64,000 nt of DNA, taken from NCBI GenBank assembly GCA_002421605.1, contig DISJ01000013.1:1-64000 (forward strand). Reading direction: 5' to 3'. Under the pieces are notes generated by a model that saw only the letters and a program-made list of their open reading frames with translations, was not told the DNA's origin and made no database searches. Of the stretch, positions 44,198 to 52,807 are shown one piece after another; the first letter of the stretch is position 1; each line of letters starts with the position of its first letter. This DNA is from Rhodobacteraceae bacterium UBA6213. Lineage in GTDB: Bacteria > Pseudomonadota > Alphaproteobacteria > Rhodobacterales > Rhodobacteraceae. Made by a program: the position numbers and the translations under genes.

Positions 44198-44710
44198 TTA
44201 ACCAAACTTCACATCCGTGCCAAACACGAGGCCGGTCGTCTGGCAAAGCGCGCGAAGCGACCGCTTCAGGTCTGCCAAGCCAGTGTTCTTGCTGATCCAC
44301 CACCCTGAATCGGTTTGCATGACAGGCAGGTATCTGCTCCCGGGGTGAATGGCCTCTGGATCGCGGGCCACAAACCGTCGCTTGCGAGCCGTAACATTTG
44401 CGAGCTTGTCCAATGCCTCCGGAGCGACTTCCGATGTCATATCCACAATCCGCGCGAACACTTCAGGCAGAGTCTTCGCGGCGAAACGGACGCCAAGGAA
44501 CTCTGCTGCATACTTTGCACTCTGCTGTGGCGTCACTCCAACCGGTTCCTGTCGCGACCTCGAAACGGGTGGTGTGGGATTAATGAAAAGACCTTCTTCA
44601 AGGGAGGTAATAGTATCGTCGTCCAAAGCTCTGCGCATTTTGATCAGCGCATCGACAAAAATAGCGGGTAAAGTGACAAGCACCATTCGATTTGCAATTT
44701 CGGGCATCAT
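44198..44710 (-). CDS. Unknown protein with possible SeqA-C-like domain (moron operon)
   Basis: A 170-aa protein, third gene of a leftward operon. The C-terminal 75 residues (ARKRRFVARDPEAIHPG ... GWWISKNTGLADLKRSLRAL) recall, by eye, the SeqA C-terminal domain, which binds hemimethylated DNA: a basic R-x-R, then A-x-[DP]-x-E, then W-[VI]-x-x-N-T. This is a weak, unverified likeness. The N-terminal 60 residues include a hydrophobic helix (VLVTLPAIFVDALIKM). ATG 44710 overlaps the upstream stop (ATGA); a GTG at 44719 is an alternative. Confidence 0.6.
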   Translation of the reverse strand: MMPEIANRMVLVTLPAIFVDALIKMRRALDDDTITSLEEGLFINPTPPVSRSRQEPVGVTPQQSAKYAAEFLGVRFAAKTLPEVFARIVDMTSEVAPEALDKLANVTARKRRFVARDPEAIHPGSRYLPVMQTDSGWWISKNTGLADLKRSLRALCQTTGLVFGTDVKFG

Positions 44711-45000
44711 GATTGCCACCTATGTTTGCAGCCATTAGACCGCAGCGGCTTCTGCTCTGTGTGATAGAGCGTGACGAGGGTGTCACCCTCAACTACAAGC
44801 TTGGTGCCCCGAAGGCGCTCCAACTGCTGGATCTCGCGCCGACGATGCTCGATCTCGCGCATGACGTCCTTGTCACTCAGAATGAACGCGTCGTCCGCTA
44901 CGCGTGTGGCCGAACTATGAACCAGATTCACGTCGGCATTTCGGAAGCCGCGTTGACGCATCCGCGTTTCGGCGTGTTGAGTGAACTGAAGGTCACGCAT
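44707..45000 (-). CDS. DUF4258-like small protein (moron operon)
   Basis: A 97-aa protein starting MRDLQFTQHAETRMRQRGFR. The HAxxRMxQRG opening and the strand-rich KLVVEGDTLVTLYHTEQK end are typical of DUF4258 and related small nuclease- or toxin-like folds. A Lys/Arg/Glu-rich helix joins them (DKDVMREIEHRRREIQQLERL). It overlaps the XRE regulator stop by 8 bp and the next start by 4 bp, so all three genes are translated as one unit. A toxin or RNA-binding role is possible, unproven. Confidence 0.72.
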   Translation of the reverse strand: MRDLQFTQHAETRMRQRGFRNADVNLVHSSATRVADDAFILSDKDVMREIEHRRREIQQLERLRGTKLVVEGDTLVTLYHTEQKPLRSNGCKHRWQS

Positions 45001-45994
45001 CGCTGTCCTCCTTCGTCTCATGGGGAACTTCCGACGAACCAGAAATGGTGTTGTCGCCAAAAAGCGTGTCAAGCGCCTCGCGGTCCTTCTTGAGTTTTGC
45101 GCGTTCGTCTTCTGGAATTTGAGCAATGATCCACGCGATCCGGTCAGATTCCTTTTCGATGCCGAGCAGGTCAGCGGGAATGTCATTCAACCGAACATGT
45201 GCCCGCAAAAGGGCATACTCGGCGTCAGCGTTGTTCCCTGTCAAATCGCTGATGAGCTCTGCACCGATCCGATACCCGGGCATGCCCTCGCTGGTCTTCC
45301 AACCCCAATCCCGATCGAGGAATGTTACGGTTTTCGCCTCGACCTTCTGAGCAAACTGATCGAGGAAGTCAGCGAAGGGATTGTTCCTTGAAGGGTCGAA
45401 ACCGAGGTCGAAGGCGTCGGATCCAACATCTTTACCGAACAAATCGCGTTTCGCGATGGAGCCCCATTCCTCGGCCGCGCCTTCCAACGACCCCGAGGCA
45501 GCACGTGCAAACGAGAAGTGACCGCCACCCAAGGCCATCAGCTGCTCGGCGGTATCCTCGATCTGAGTAACCCGTTCACGCCGCCACGCAAGGCTTGCTT
45601 CTGCCAGAAGCGTTGCAAACAGCGGCGCCATGACAATCTGTGATCGGATTGGAATGCCATAAATGTGCTGGACAATTTTGAATGCCAACGCCGTTTCGGC
45701 ATCAAGCATTGTATGCAACGGCCGGTAGCCATGCTGTCGGAGAGATGCTTCGCGCTCGGCCTCGTTTGTAGGGACGCTGGAAAGCTTTTCTATGGCTACG
45801 CCAAGCGCCTTCGCCAATCCCTCGGCGGTACGGTCGTTTGCCTCATAAACGCTGTTCTTCGTGTTCTCGATGCGCTTGATGGTAGGCAAGCTGACCTTGT
45901 ACCTACCTTTCGTGGCTTCGGCCAACTGTTCCTGTGTCCAGTGTTTCATGTCACGGTAGGCCTTGAGTGCGAGTGGGTGAATTGCAGTGGTCAT
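44993..45994 (-). CDS. XRE-family regulator with large C-terminal domain (moron operon)
   Basis: A 333-aa protein. The N-terminal HTH (about 8-65, DMKHWTQEQLAEATKGRYKVSLPTIKRIE, given as TQEQLAEATKG and SLPTIKRIE) is of the XRE type. The remaining 260 residues are helical with aromatic clusters (AWRRERVTQIEDTAEQLMALGG) and match no family I know. ATG 45994 has GGGAGA upstream. It heads the leftward three-gene operon. Repeated GATACC half-sites in front of it (46008-46193) suggest that it controls its own promoter. Confidence 0.8.
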   Translation of the reverse strand: MTTAIHPLALKAYRDMKHWTQEQLAEATKGRYKVSLPTIKRIENTKNSVYEANDRTAEGLAKALGVAIEKLSSVPTNEAEREASLRQHGYRPLHTMLDAETALAFKIVQHIYGIPIRSQIVMAPLFATLLAEASLAWRRERVTQIEDTAEQLMALGGGHFSFARAASGSLEGAAEEWGSIAKRDLFGKDVGSDAFDLGFDPSRNNPFADFLDQFAQKVEAKTVTFLDRDWGWKTSEGMPGYRIGAELISDLTGNNADAEYALLRAHVRLNDIPADLLGIEKESDRIAWIIAQIPEDERAKLKKDREALDTLFGDNTISGSSEVPHETKEDSDA

Positions 45995-46344
45995 TTCTAG
46001 ATCTCCCGGTATCCTGCGATTAAGATGATACCTTTTGACCAATGTGCATAGTCTCACTTGTGGATCATGATACCAATCGCTCTCCGTTTGGCGATGCCGG
46101 GAAACGCCCGACAGTAAGCTTGCGGAGAGGAAGCGATCTCGTGAAGCGCCGCTAACGTCGAAAACCAACTCAGCATGATACCTCTTGGTATCAGACTGCT
46201 TTCTTGATGCTCAGAAATAGCGCGTTGACCCAAACGCGTTTGAGTTGATCAGCGCAGACAAGTCGGCTGAACCCAAGGTGCACGGATTGACTGCCCCTTG
46301 GTCAACATGTCCTTGCAGGAAGACTGCCGACCTCAGCCCAATTT
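45995..46344. promoter_or_regulatory. Promoter and operator region of the XRE operon
   Basis: This 350-bp noncoding, relatively AT-rich stretch lies upstream of the XRE gene. It holds GATACC half-sites at 46027-46032 and 46069-46074, an opposite-facing GGTATC at 46008-46013, and a perfect palindrome at 46176-46193. The right end (46330 onward) returns to phage sequence before the NlpC-like gene. No RNA gene was seen. Confidence 0.6.
46176..46193. promoter_or_regulatory. Perfect operator-like palindrome TGATACC-N4-GGTATCA
   Basis: Two 7-bp arms, TGATACC (46176-46182) and GGTATCA (46187-46193), with a 4-bp spacer. The same half-site recurs three times closer to the XRE gene. An 18-bp dyad of this size suits an XRE-family dimer. 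Confidence 0.65.
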
Positions 46345-46758
46345 GTGCCCCCCATGCCCCGCCACCCCGACTGGCCCCACCGTCTTGCCGCGGCGATCAC
46401 GGCCGCCCGCACCACGCCCTTCTCCTGGAGCCGCCACGACTGCCCGACCTTCGCCTTTGATGCCCGCCGTGCGCTGACCGGCGAGGATGCCGCCGCGCTC
46501 TGGCGCGGCCAGTATAGCTCCTACCGCGGCGGCCTTCGCCTGATGCGCGGCCTCGGCTGGCCGACACTCGCGGCGACGGGCGACGCCCTGCTGGGAGCGC
46601 CGCTTGCCGCACCCTTGCTCGCGCAACGCGGCGACATCGTGCTGTCCGCTGATGGCCGCGGCTTTGGCGTCTGCGTCGGCGCGCACGCGGTCGGCATGGC
46701 CCCTGAAGGGTTGATCACCTTGCCGCTGACCACCTGCACCCGGGCTTGGAGGGTCTGA
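46345..46758 (+). CDS. NlpC/P60-like tail protein (DUF6950-like)
   Basis: A 137-aa protein. The FSWSRHDCPTFAFDARRALTG segment (catalytic-type Cys about residue 33) and RGDIVLSADGRGFGVCVGAHA match the DUF6950/NlpC-P60-like proteins of phage tail tips, which may cut peptidoglycan during DNA entry. The classic catalytic His is not clear. The start is GTG 46345 or ATG 46354. It sits where GTA g14 (cell wall peptidase) lies, before the large tip protein. Confidence 0.72.
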   Translation: MPPMPRHPDWPHRLAAAITAARTTPFSWSRHDCPTFAFDARRALTGEDAAALWRGQYSSYRGGLRLMRGLGWPTLAATGDALLGAPLAAPLLAQRGDIVLSADGRGFGVCVGAHAVGMAPEGLITLPLTTCTRAWRV

Positions 46759-46761
46759 ACC

Positions 46762-49512
46762 ATGCCGTTTCTTGCGCCGATCATCACCGCCGTGGCGGGC
46801 TGGGTAGGCACGACCCTGGCGGCAGGCGGTATCGGCGCGATGCTGCTGCGGCTCGGCGGCTCGCTGCTCTTGAGTTACGCTTCGCAAGCGCTGATGCCAA
46901 AGCCCGAGACGCCCGCGCGCACGGTGACGGTGCGCGCCCCGGTGATGCCGCGTGATCTGGTCTATGGGCGTGCCCGCAAGGGCGGAGTGATCGTCTTCCT
47001 GCATGCGTCGGGCGCGAAGAACCAATACCTGCACCTGGTGGTGGTCCTCGCGGCGCACCGAGTGCAGTCAATCGGAGCGATCTGGTTCGAGGGCGAGATG
47101 GCGGTGAATGCCGCAGGCGTCGCGCAAGGGCGCTGGGCCGGAAAGGTCACGCTCGAGAAGCGGCTTGGCGCCGAGGACCAGACCGCGTTCGGCACGCTGA
47201 TGGCAAACCTACCAGAGATGTGGACGGCCGAGCATCGCCTCGCAGGCTGCGCCGCGATCTATCTGCGGCTTGCCTATGATCAGGACGCCTTCCCTAGCGG
47301 CATCCCGAACATCGCGGTCGATATCGAAGGCAAGGACGACATTCTCGATCCGCGCACCGGCACGCGCGGCTACAGCGAGAACGCAGCACTTTGTCTCGCG
47401 GACTACATGGCGCATCCGCGGTTCGGCATCGGTGCTGCAATCGGCGCGGGCGACGGCATCGAGGCCGAGGCGCTGATCGAGGCCGCGAACACTTGCGACG
47501 AGGCGGTGGCGCTCGTGGATATCCCGACCGCCGTTGCGTCGGGGTCCGGTTCCACAACCACGCCGCTCGCGCCGCGCTGGCAGCTGCAACAGGGCTGGTG
47601 GCAAAGCCCCGCCTTCACCGGCACCGGCTGGATCTGGCAGAGCCTCTTTGGCACCCCACCCGGCACCGAACCACCGCCCGAAGAGGTGGTTGCCGGTGGC
47701 GAGGAGCCGCGCTACGCCTGCAACGGCGTCGTGTCCCTCTCCCAAGACCCCAAGACCGTGATCGAGGCGATGCTGAGTGCTATGGCCGGGCGCGTCGCAC
47801 ATGCGGGCGGTGCCTGGCGGCTGATGGCCGGCGCCTATCGGTTGCCCGAGATCACGCTCACTGCCGATGACGTACGCGCAGGTGGCATGGTGCTCGCCAC
47901 GCGCGTAAGCCGCGCCGAGAGTTTCAACGCGGTGCGCGGCCAGTTCGTGAGCCCCGAGAACGATTGGCAGGCGGATGACTTTCCGGCGGTGACCAGCGAC
48001 GTCTACCGCACTGAGGATGGCGGCGACGAGGTCTGGCGCGATCTGTCTCTGCCCTTCACGATTTCCTCTTCCGCAGCACAACGCCTCGCCAAGATCGAGC
48101 TGGAACGCGCACGCCGCCAGATGAGCCTGCGCATCGCCGGCAAGCTTTCCGCCTGGGCGGCGGCAGTAGGCGAGACCGTGATGCTGGACTATGCCCGTTG
48201 GGGGTTCGGCGCAAAACCGTTCGAGGTGCAAAGCGTCAGCCTCGATCTCACCGCCTCCGGCGAGGGCGCTGCCCTGCTGCCTGAGCTGATGCTGCGCGAG
48301 ACCTCGCCGCTGGTTTATGACTGGGATGCCTCCGAAGAGGCAATCTATGCGGCGGCCCCGCGCACCGCACTGCCTTCGGCCTTCGATATCGCGCCACCCG
48401 GCACGCCCACGGTGAGCGAGGCGCTCTACCTCACCCGCGACGGCGCCGGGGTAAAGGCCCTTGCGCGTCTGAGCTGGACCGCCGCTCCTTCGGGTTTTGT
48501 GAGCCAATACCAGATCGAGGCGCGCCTTGCGGGGGCGGAGGACTGGGCCGATCAGGGCCGCACCGATGCCACCGTGCTCGAGATCCGCGATATCGCGCCG
48601 GGGGCCTGGGAGTTTCGGGTTAAGGCGCTTTCGGTGCTGGGGGTCTCGTCAGAGTGGCGCGCGACCGCTGCCGAGATCCTCGGGCTTTCGGCACCGCCCG
48701 CTGCACTCACCGGTCTCACGCTGCAGACAGCAGGCGGCCTTGCCATCCTCAAATGGCAGCGCAGCCCGGATGCCGATGTACGACTCGGCGGCAATATCGT
48801 GATCCGCCACTCGGGCGAGGCCGCCCCGAGCTGGGCCGCAAGCTATTCGATGGACCGAGTTTCCGGCAATGAAGCGATCGCGGTGCTGCCGCTGAAGCCC
48901 GGCGCCTACCTTTTGCGCGCCGAGGACAGCGGCGGGCGGCTCGGGGCCATGGTCTCGGTCGCCACCGCCGGGGCGCAGGCGCTGGCCTTCGCGCCACTTA
49001 CCCACCTCGAGGCAGCCCCCCAGTTCAGCGGCACCCATGCGGGCACCGCCACGCGCGATGGCGCGCTCACTCTCGGGGCAGTGACGCCGTTCGATGACTG
49101 GCCGGATGTGGATGCGGTGGCGAGCTTCGACTGGGAGGGCGGCGTGGTGGCCGAGGGCATCTACACATTTGCTGCGGGGATTGATTTCGGCGCCGTCACC
49201 CGGGCGCGGCTCAGGAGCGTCATCGCGGTCGCGGGCTTTGCCGTTTTCGACCGGATTGATGCGCGTGCAGCCCTGCTCGATGCCTGGGAGGATTTCGACG
49301 GGGCAGAAGGCGCCGAGGTCGATGTGGTGATGGAATTCCGCGAGACCGACGACGACCCGGGCGGCACCCCCGCCTGGAGCGGATGGAGCCGGATCGACGG
49401 CCACGAGATCGAAGCGCGGGCAGTGCAAGCGCGCGCGGTCCTGACCACGGCTGACGCCGCCTTCGCACCGCGCGTCAGCGCACTTGGACTTCACGCAGAC
49501 GGGGTTTCCTGA
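46762..49512 (+). CDS. Large tail tip / host specificity protein (gpJ, GTA g15-like)
   Basis: A 916-aa tip protein. The first 45 residues contain a hydrophobic Gly/Ala helix region (AVAGWVGTTLAAGGIGAMLL). The core (about 55-540) resembles lambda gpJ/TipJ, with VTVRAPVMPRDLVYGRARKGG near 52-72 (landmark DLVYGRARKGG). A fibronectin type III-like module covers about 545-640. The C-terminal 270 residues are beta-rich and probably meet the host surface. It starts four bases after the previous stop, and its last base is shared with the next ATG. Confidence 0.88.
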   Translation: MPFLAPIITAVAGWVGTTLAAGGIGAMLLRLGGSLLLSYASQALMPKPETPARTVTVRAPVMPRDLVYGRARKGGVIVFLHASGAKNQYLHLVVVLAAHRVQSIGAIWFEGEMAVNAAGVAQGRWAGKVTLEKRLGAEDQTAFGTLMANLPEMWTAEHRLAGCAAIYLRLAYDQDAFPSGIPNIAVDIEGKDDILDPRTGTRGYSENAALCLADYMAHPRFGIGAAIGAGDGIEAEALIEAANTCDEAVALVDIPTAVASGSGSTTTPLAPRWQLQQGWWQSPAFTGTGWIWQSLFGTPPGTEPPPEEVVAGGEEPRYACNGVVSLSQDPKTVIEAMLSAMAGRVAHAGGAWRLMAGAYRLPEITLTADDVRAGGMVLATRVSRAESFNAVRGQFVSPENDWQADDFPAVTSDVYRTEDGGDEVWRDLSLPFTISSSAAQRLAKIELERARRQMSLRIAGKLSAWAAAVGETVMLDYARWGFGAKPFEVQSVSLDLTASGEGAALLPELMLRETSPLVYDWDASEEAIYAAAPRTALPSAFDIAPPGTPTVSEALYLTRDGAGVKALARLSWTAAPSGFVSQYQIEARLAGAEDWADQGRTDATVLEIRDIAPGAWEFRVKALSVLGVSSEWRATAAEILGLSAPPAALTGLTLQTAGGLAILKWQRSPDADVRLGGNIVIRHSGEAAPSWAASYSMDRVSGNEAIAVLPLKPGAYLLRAEDSGGRLGAMVSVATAGAQALAFAPLTHLEAAPQFSGTHAGTATRDGALTLGAVTPFDDWPDVDAVASFDWEGGVVAEGIYTFAAGIDFGAVTRARLRSVIAVAGFAVFDRIDARAALLDAWEDFDGAEGAEVDVVMEFRETDDDPGGTPAWSGWSRIDGHEIEARAVQARAVLTTADAAFAPRVSALGLHADGVS

Positions 49513-50231
49513 TGGCACAGACGACAAGCTTCGCAATCGCCAATGACAGCGGCGTCGCCGTGCGCGCGCGCATCAACGAGGTACTGGCAGCCCTCGCTTC
49601 GAGCAACGCCGGGCCCGTCGCCCCCGCCAGCACCGCGCCGGGCATGCTCTGGTTTGACACCGCGGCTACCCCACCCACGCTCCGCCGTCGCAATGCCGCC
49701 AATGACGGTTGGGAGGCCGAACGCGACCCGGTGCGCACCTACATCGACAGCGCCCGCGTGACGCTGAGGAGCGCCGATGGTGCCGAGACCGTGGCGGATT
49801 TCCTGGCCGGGAGCGGCTGCTATCTGCGCCATGCCAACGTCAACCGGATCTGGACCACCGCCACAGGCGCCGCGATCTACGGTGCGCTCGCGGTCGACAC
49901 CATCAACGGCGCGGCACTCGCAGGCGGGTTTACGGCGACCGCCGCCAATGACGGTAACACCGGCACCTCCTACCGCCCGGATCCCGGCACCGGCAACCTG
50001 CGCAAGGTGGCGAACTCCGCCGCTTTCACGCTCGAAGTGCCAACCGTGGTTGGGGATTACACGATGCTGGTCTTGGTCACCAACAGCGCCACCGCCGGGG
50101 CCGTGACGATCTCGGCGAGTTACACCAAGGCCTTCGGCGATCCCTTCACGACCACAAATGGGCACATGTTCTTACTGACGGTGGTGAAGATCGGCACCGT
50201 GCGCACCGTCACCGTGCAGGCGCTGCAATGA
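49512..50231 (+). CDS. Tail fibre-type protein
   Basis: A 239-aa protein. The N-terminal 65 residues (VAVRARINEVLAALASSNAG ... PGMLWFDTAATPPTLRRRNA) are the usual anchoring region of alphaproteobacterial phage tail fibres. The rest is Thr/Ala/Gly-rich and beta-repetitive, ending in KIGTVRTVTVQALQ. It is coupled to the tip protein (ATG at the tip gene's stop) and to the next gene (ATGA). Likely host-surface binding. Confidence 0.75.
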   Translation: MAQTTSFAIANDSGVAVRARINEVLAALASSNAGPVAPASTAPGMLWFDTAATPPTLRRRNAANDGWEAERDPVRTYIDSARVTLRSADGAETVADFLAGSGCYLRHANVNRIWTTATGAAIYGALAVDTINGAALAGGFTATAANDGNTGTSYRPDPGTGNLRKVANSAAFTLEVPTVVGDYTMLVLVTNSATAGAVTISASYTKAFGDPFTTTNGHMFLLTVVKIGTVRTVTVQALQ

Positions 50232-50911
50232 TCAGCCAGTTCATGCCAACCCCAGCGCCCTATGACATCCTGCGCACCGTCTCGCTTTTTGCCGCCGTCA
50301 CCTCAACCGCAGCCAGCATCACCATGCCCGCAGGCGTGCGCGCGGGCGATCTCGCACTGCTTTTCGATGCCCCGGCGGGCGGCAACTCGCCGCGCGTGGT
50401 GCCCGCAGGCTTTACTTCGCTCTATGCGATTGCCACCACCGGCGGCTGGGGCCGCCATCACGGTGTGGCGCAGCGCCTCATTGCGAGCGCCTCCGAAGGT
50501 GGCACGACGCTGACCGGGAGCGCCGGCACGGTCGATTCCGGCACCGGCATCGTCAACAGCCGCAAGATTCTCTTGGTGTTTCGCGGTAATGTGCCCTTTA
50601 AAACCGCAACCTATGTGCCGGGCGTCAGTGGCGGCACCAACGGCAACCCCGGCACCATCACACTTGCCTCGGGCGCGGGCACGCCGCCGCTGATCCTCTG
50701 GGGCTGCATTTCGACCACCACGCATGCAACGACACCGTTCGAAGCGCCCTGGACCACCCCGGCCTTTGGCGCCGAGGTCTTCGTCGAGGCGCTGCGCGTT
50801 GGCTTCACCATCGTCAACCGCGGCAACACCCCCGCGAACCAGGCGCTCGACATGACTGATTTCGGCTCCTCGAACATGATCACTGCCGCCTACATTACCC
50901 TGGAGGGATGA
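50228..50911 (+). CDS. Tail fibre or accessory receptor-binding protein
   Basis: A 227-aa protein rich in Thr, Gly and Ala with alternating hydrophobic strands (AGDLALLFDAPAGGNSP, KILLVFRGNVPFKTATY). It resembles small phage fibre or virion surface proteins but no family is certain. It overlaps the fibre gene by 4 bp. The next gene starts immediately after its stop. Confidence 0.68.
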   Translation: MISQFMPTPAPYDILRTVSLFAAVTSTAASITMPAGVRAGDLALLFDAPAGGNSPRVVPAGFTSLYAIATTGGWGRHHGVAQRLIASASEGGTTLTGSAGTVDSGTGIVNSRKILLVFRGNVPFKTATYVPGVSGGTNGNPGTITLASGAGTPPLILWGCISTTTHATTPFEAPWTTPAFGAEVFVEALRVGFTIVNRGNTPANQALDMTDFGSSNMITAAYITLEG

Positions 50912-51379
50912 ATGCTGGAGCTCAGAGACAACGGCACCCTGATCGCTCTCGTCGCCGAGGGCGGCTGGGTTGCATTGCCGAACGGCGACCGCGTCTCGCC
51001 AGCGCTTGCGGGTTGGTCGAATGCGGATGGGTTCACGTTAAGCGAGGTGGCGGAGCCTGAACCCGCCACTCCCACACCGGAGGCTTTGCGCGCCGCGCTC
51101 CCCGCGCTCAGCCGCCGTCAGGTGTTCATCGGCCTCGTGGCCTCGGGGTTAGCTACCGCGTCGGAGGTCCTGGCTATTTCTGCGACAGGCATCGTTCCCG
51201 CCGCCATCGAGGCCGCCTTCGCTGCGATGCCAGAGCCGCAGCAGAGCTACGCGCGCATCACCTTCGCCGAGTTTACGCTCGCCGAACGTCTCGATCCGAC
51301 CACGCTTCTGCTGCAAGCGGCGGGTGGGCTGACCGACGCTGAACTCGATGCATTCTTTGTGGAGTTCGCTCAGGTGTGA
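50912..51379 (+). CDS. Hypothetical tail-associated protein (155 aa)
   Basis: A 155-aa protein. A small beta N-terminus (LRDNGTLIALVAEGGWVALP) is followed by a Pro-rich linker and a helical C-terminal domain (RRQVFIGLVASGLATASEVL ... LTDAELDAFFVEFAQV). The domain plan resembles proteins encoded behind tail fibres, possibly fibre assembly helpers. The start follows directly on the upstream TGA. Confidence 0.65.
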   Translation: MLELRDNGTLIALVAEGGWVALPNGDRVSPALAGWSNADGFTLSEVAEPEPATPTPEALRAALPALSRRQVFIGLVASGLATASEVLAISATGIVPAAIEAAFAAMPEPQQSYARITFAEFTLAERLDPTTLLLQAAGGLTDAELDAFFVEFAQV

Positions 51380-51491
51380 AGCGCGGCGCGGCGGTGTCGG
51401 GGTGCTGAAGACGCATGCCGCCCACGCGTCGCGCCCCGCCGCATCGCACCCCGCCGCCAAACCCTTGCAACCCGACCCCCGGAGACCGCCG

Positions 51492-51755
51492 ATGCTACCC
51501 GACTGGGAGACCCTGCAAAAGACCTGGCCGCTGCTTGCCGCCCTTGCCGGACTCTGGGCCCGTCTCGAGGTTGCCCGGGCCTTGGGCCGTGCAGCGACGG
51601 TCCAGAACGCGGCCGAGCTTGCCCGCATTGAGGCCCGCGTCGACACCATGGACAAGGCCGCCCAGAACCACGCCGTCCAGCTCAGCCGGATCGAGGAGGC
51701 GCTGAAAGGCGTCGGCCACACCCTCGAGCGGATTGATCGCAAGATCGGGAACTGA
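51492..51755 (+). CDS. Membrane-anchored coiled-coil protein (DUF2730-like)
   Basis: An 87-aa protein. A short hydrophobic segment (about 10-25, TWPLLAALAGLWARLE) precedes a long coiled coil (about 35-85, ELARIEARVDTMDKAAQNHA and onward). It resembles DUF2730-type phage proteins. A holin or lysis accessory role is possible because it stands just before the endolysin, and no other holin is seen. GGAGA lies upstream of ATG 51492. Confidence 0.65.
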   Translation: MLPDWETLQKTWPLLAALAGLWARLEVARALGRAATVQNAAELARIEARVDTMDKAAQNHAVQLSRIEEALKGVGHTLERIDRKIGN

Positions 51756-51836
51756 CGCGCAAGCGATGGTGCGGAGTCGCATTCGACCCACGTGACCGGC
51801 GTCGCGCAAATCCACGGCAATCTTGAACCACACTCC

Positions 51837-51863
51837 AACCCGTCGCCCCGCGTCGGGTTTTTT
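51837..51863 (+). terminator. Possible intrinsic terminator before the endolysin
   Basis: AACCCG (51837-51842) pairs with CGGGTT (51854-51859) across an 11-nt loop, followed by T to 51863. The stem is short, so termination may be partial. It lies between the 87-aa gene and the endolysin and could tune lysis gene expression. Confidence 0.4.
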
Positions 51864-51881
51864 CCATTCATGGAGGACCCC

Positions 51882-52556
51882 ATGACCACCACGATGTATC
51901 CGCATTTTCGCGACGTGCCGACCAGCGCCTGGCTCTGGCCGAACTTCTCCCCCGCCGAGATCGCCAGTCGCGATAGCGGCGCGCTAAAACTCAACACGCA
52001 AGCCATGGACAAGCTGCAGGCCCTGCGCGACGCACTCGGCAAGCCGCTGATCGTGCTTTCCGCCTACCGCAGTCCCGCGCACAACAAGGCCGTCGGTGGT
52101 GCCACTGCCTCGAAACACATGCTGGGCGAGGCCTTTGATATCTCGATGACGAACCACGATCCCGTGGCCTTCGAGGCAGCGGCGCGCAAGGTGGGCTTTC
52201 TCGGCTTCGGTTTCTATCCGCGCTCGGGGTTCATCCACATTGACCTTGGCCCGGCACGGTTCTGGGGCGAGCGGTTTCCACCGCGTGCTACGCCGTTCGT
52301 GTCCGAAGTGTCGCCAGCGCGCGAGGTACTGGCCGAAAGCCGCACGCTCAAGGGCAGTGGTGCCGCCGGGGTAGCCACCGTCGGCGCTGCCGGGGTCGAG
52401 CTGGCCCGCGAGGTTCTGGGCGAGACCCAGTCTGCGATCCTGCCGCTGGTGCCGTATCTGGACACCCTGCGCTGGCTCTTCATCGCCGTCGCCCTCGCAG
52501 GCATCGCCGTGGCGATCCACGCGCGGATCGACGACTGGAAACGGGGGCGGCGCTGA
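51882..52556 (+). CDS. M15-family endolysin with C-terminal membrane segment
   Basis: A 224-aa peptidase_M15-type (D-Ala-D-Ala carboxypeptidase) protein. Zinc ligands lie in SKHMLGEAFDIS (His and Asp, about 73-84) and IHIDLG (about 115-120), after the conserved VLSAYRSPAHNKAVGG (about 52-67). Unusually, the C-terminus holds a clear transmembrane helix (about 196-213, LRWLFIAVALAGIAVAIHA) followed by basic residues. GGAGG before ATG 51882 fixes the start; an in-frame ATG at 51870 would lack it. It probably degrades cell wall peptides at lysis. Confidence 0.85.
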   Translation: MTTTMYPHFRDVPTSAWLWPNFSPAEIASRDSGALKLNTQAMDKLQALRDALGKPLIVLSAYRSPAHNKAVGGATASKHMLGEAFDISMTNHDPVAFEAAARKVGFLGFGFYPRSGFIHIDLGPARFWGERFPPRATPFVSEVSPAREVLAESRTLKGSGAAGVATVGAAGVELAREVLGETQSAILPLVPYLDTLRWLFIAVALAGIAVAIHARIDDWKRGRR

Positions 52557-52807
52557 TGCACTGGCTCACCGCACTCCTCGCCAGCGGCCCGGCGCGCAAG
52601 GCGCTGGGCCTGATGCTCGCCACCCTCACCCTCGCCCTGTTCCTCCTCAACCTCCGCCGCGCGGGGGAAAGCGCCGGGCGCCTCGCCGAACGCCTCGACA
52701 CCATGGAGACGGTCAATGATGCCCAACGTCAGATGCTGGATGCCGCAGCGCGCCGCCCCGCTGTTCGCGATGCTCTCGCTCGGCGCCTGCGCGATGGGCG
52801 GTTCTGA
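52556..52807 (+). CDS. Inner-membrane spanin (Rz-like)
   Basis: An 83-aa protein with one N-terminal transmembrane helix (about 15-31, ALGLMLATLTLALFLLN) and a charged, helical periplasmic part (AGESAGRLAERLDTMETV onward). That is the plan of a phage i-spanin. The ATG overlaps the endolysin stop, and the lipoprotein partner is encoded inside its 3' part in another frame. Confidence 0.72.
   Translation: MHWLTALLASGPARKALGLMLATLTLALFLLNLRRAGESAGRLAERLDTMETVNDAQRQMLDAAARRPAVRDALARRLRDGRF

Noticed and set aside
47209..48507. 432-codon - strand frame opposite the tail tip gene
   Set aside because: Antisense shadow of a strong coding gene, with no RBS or domain.
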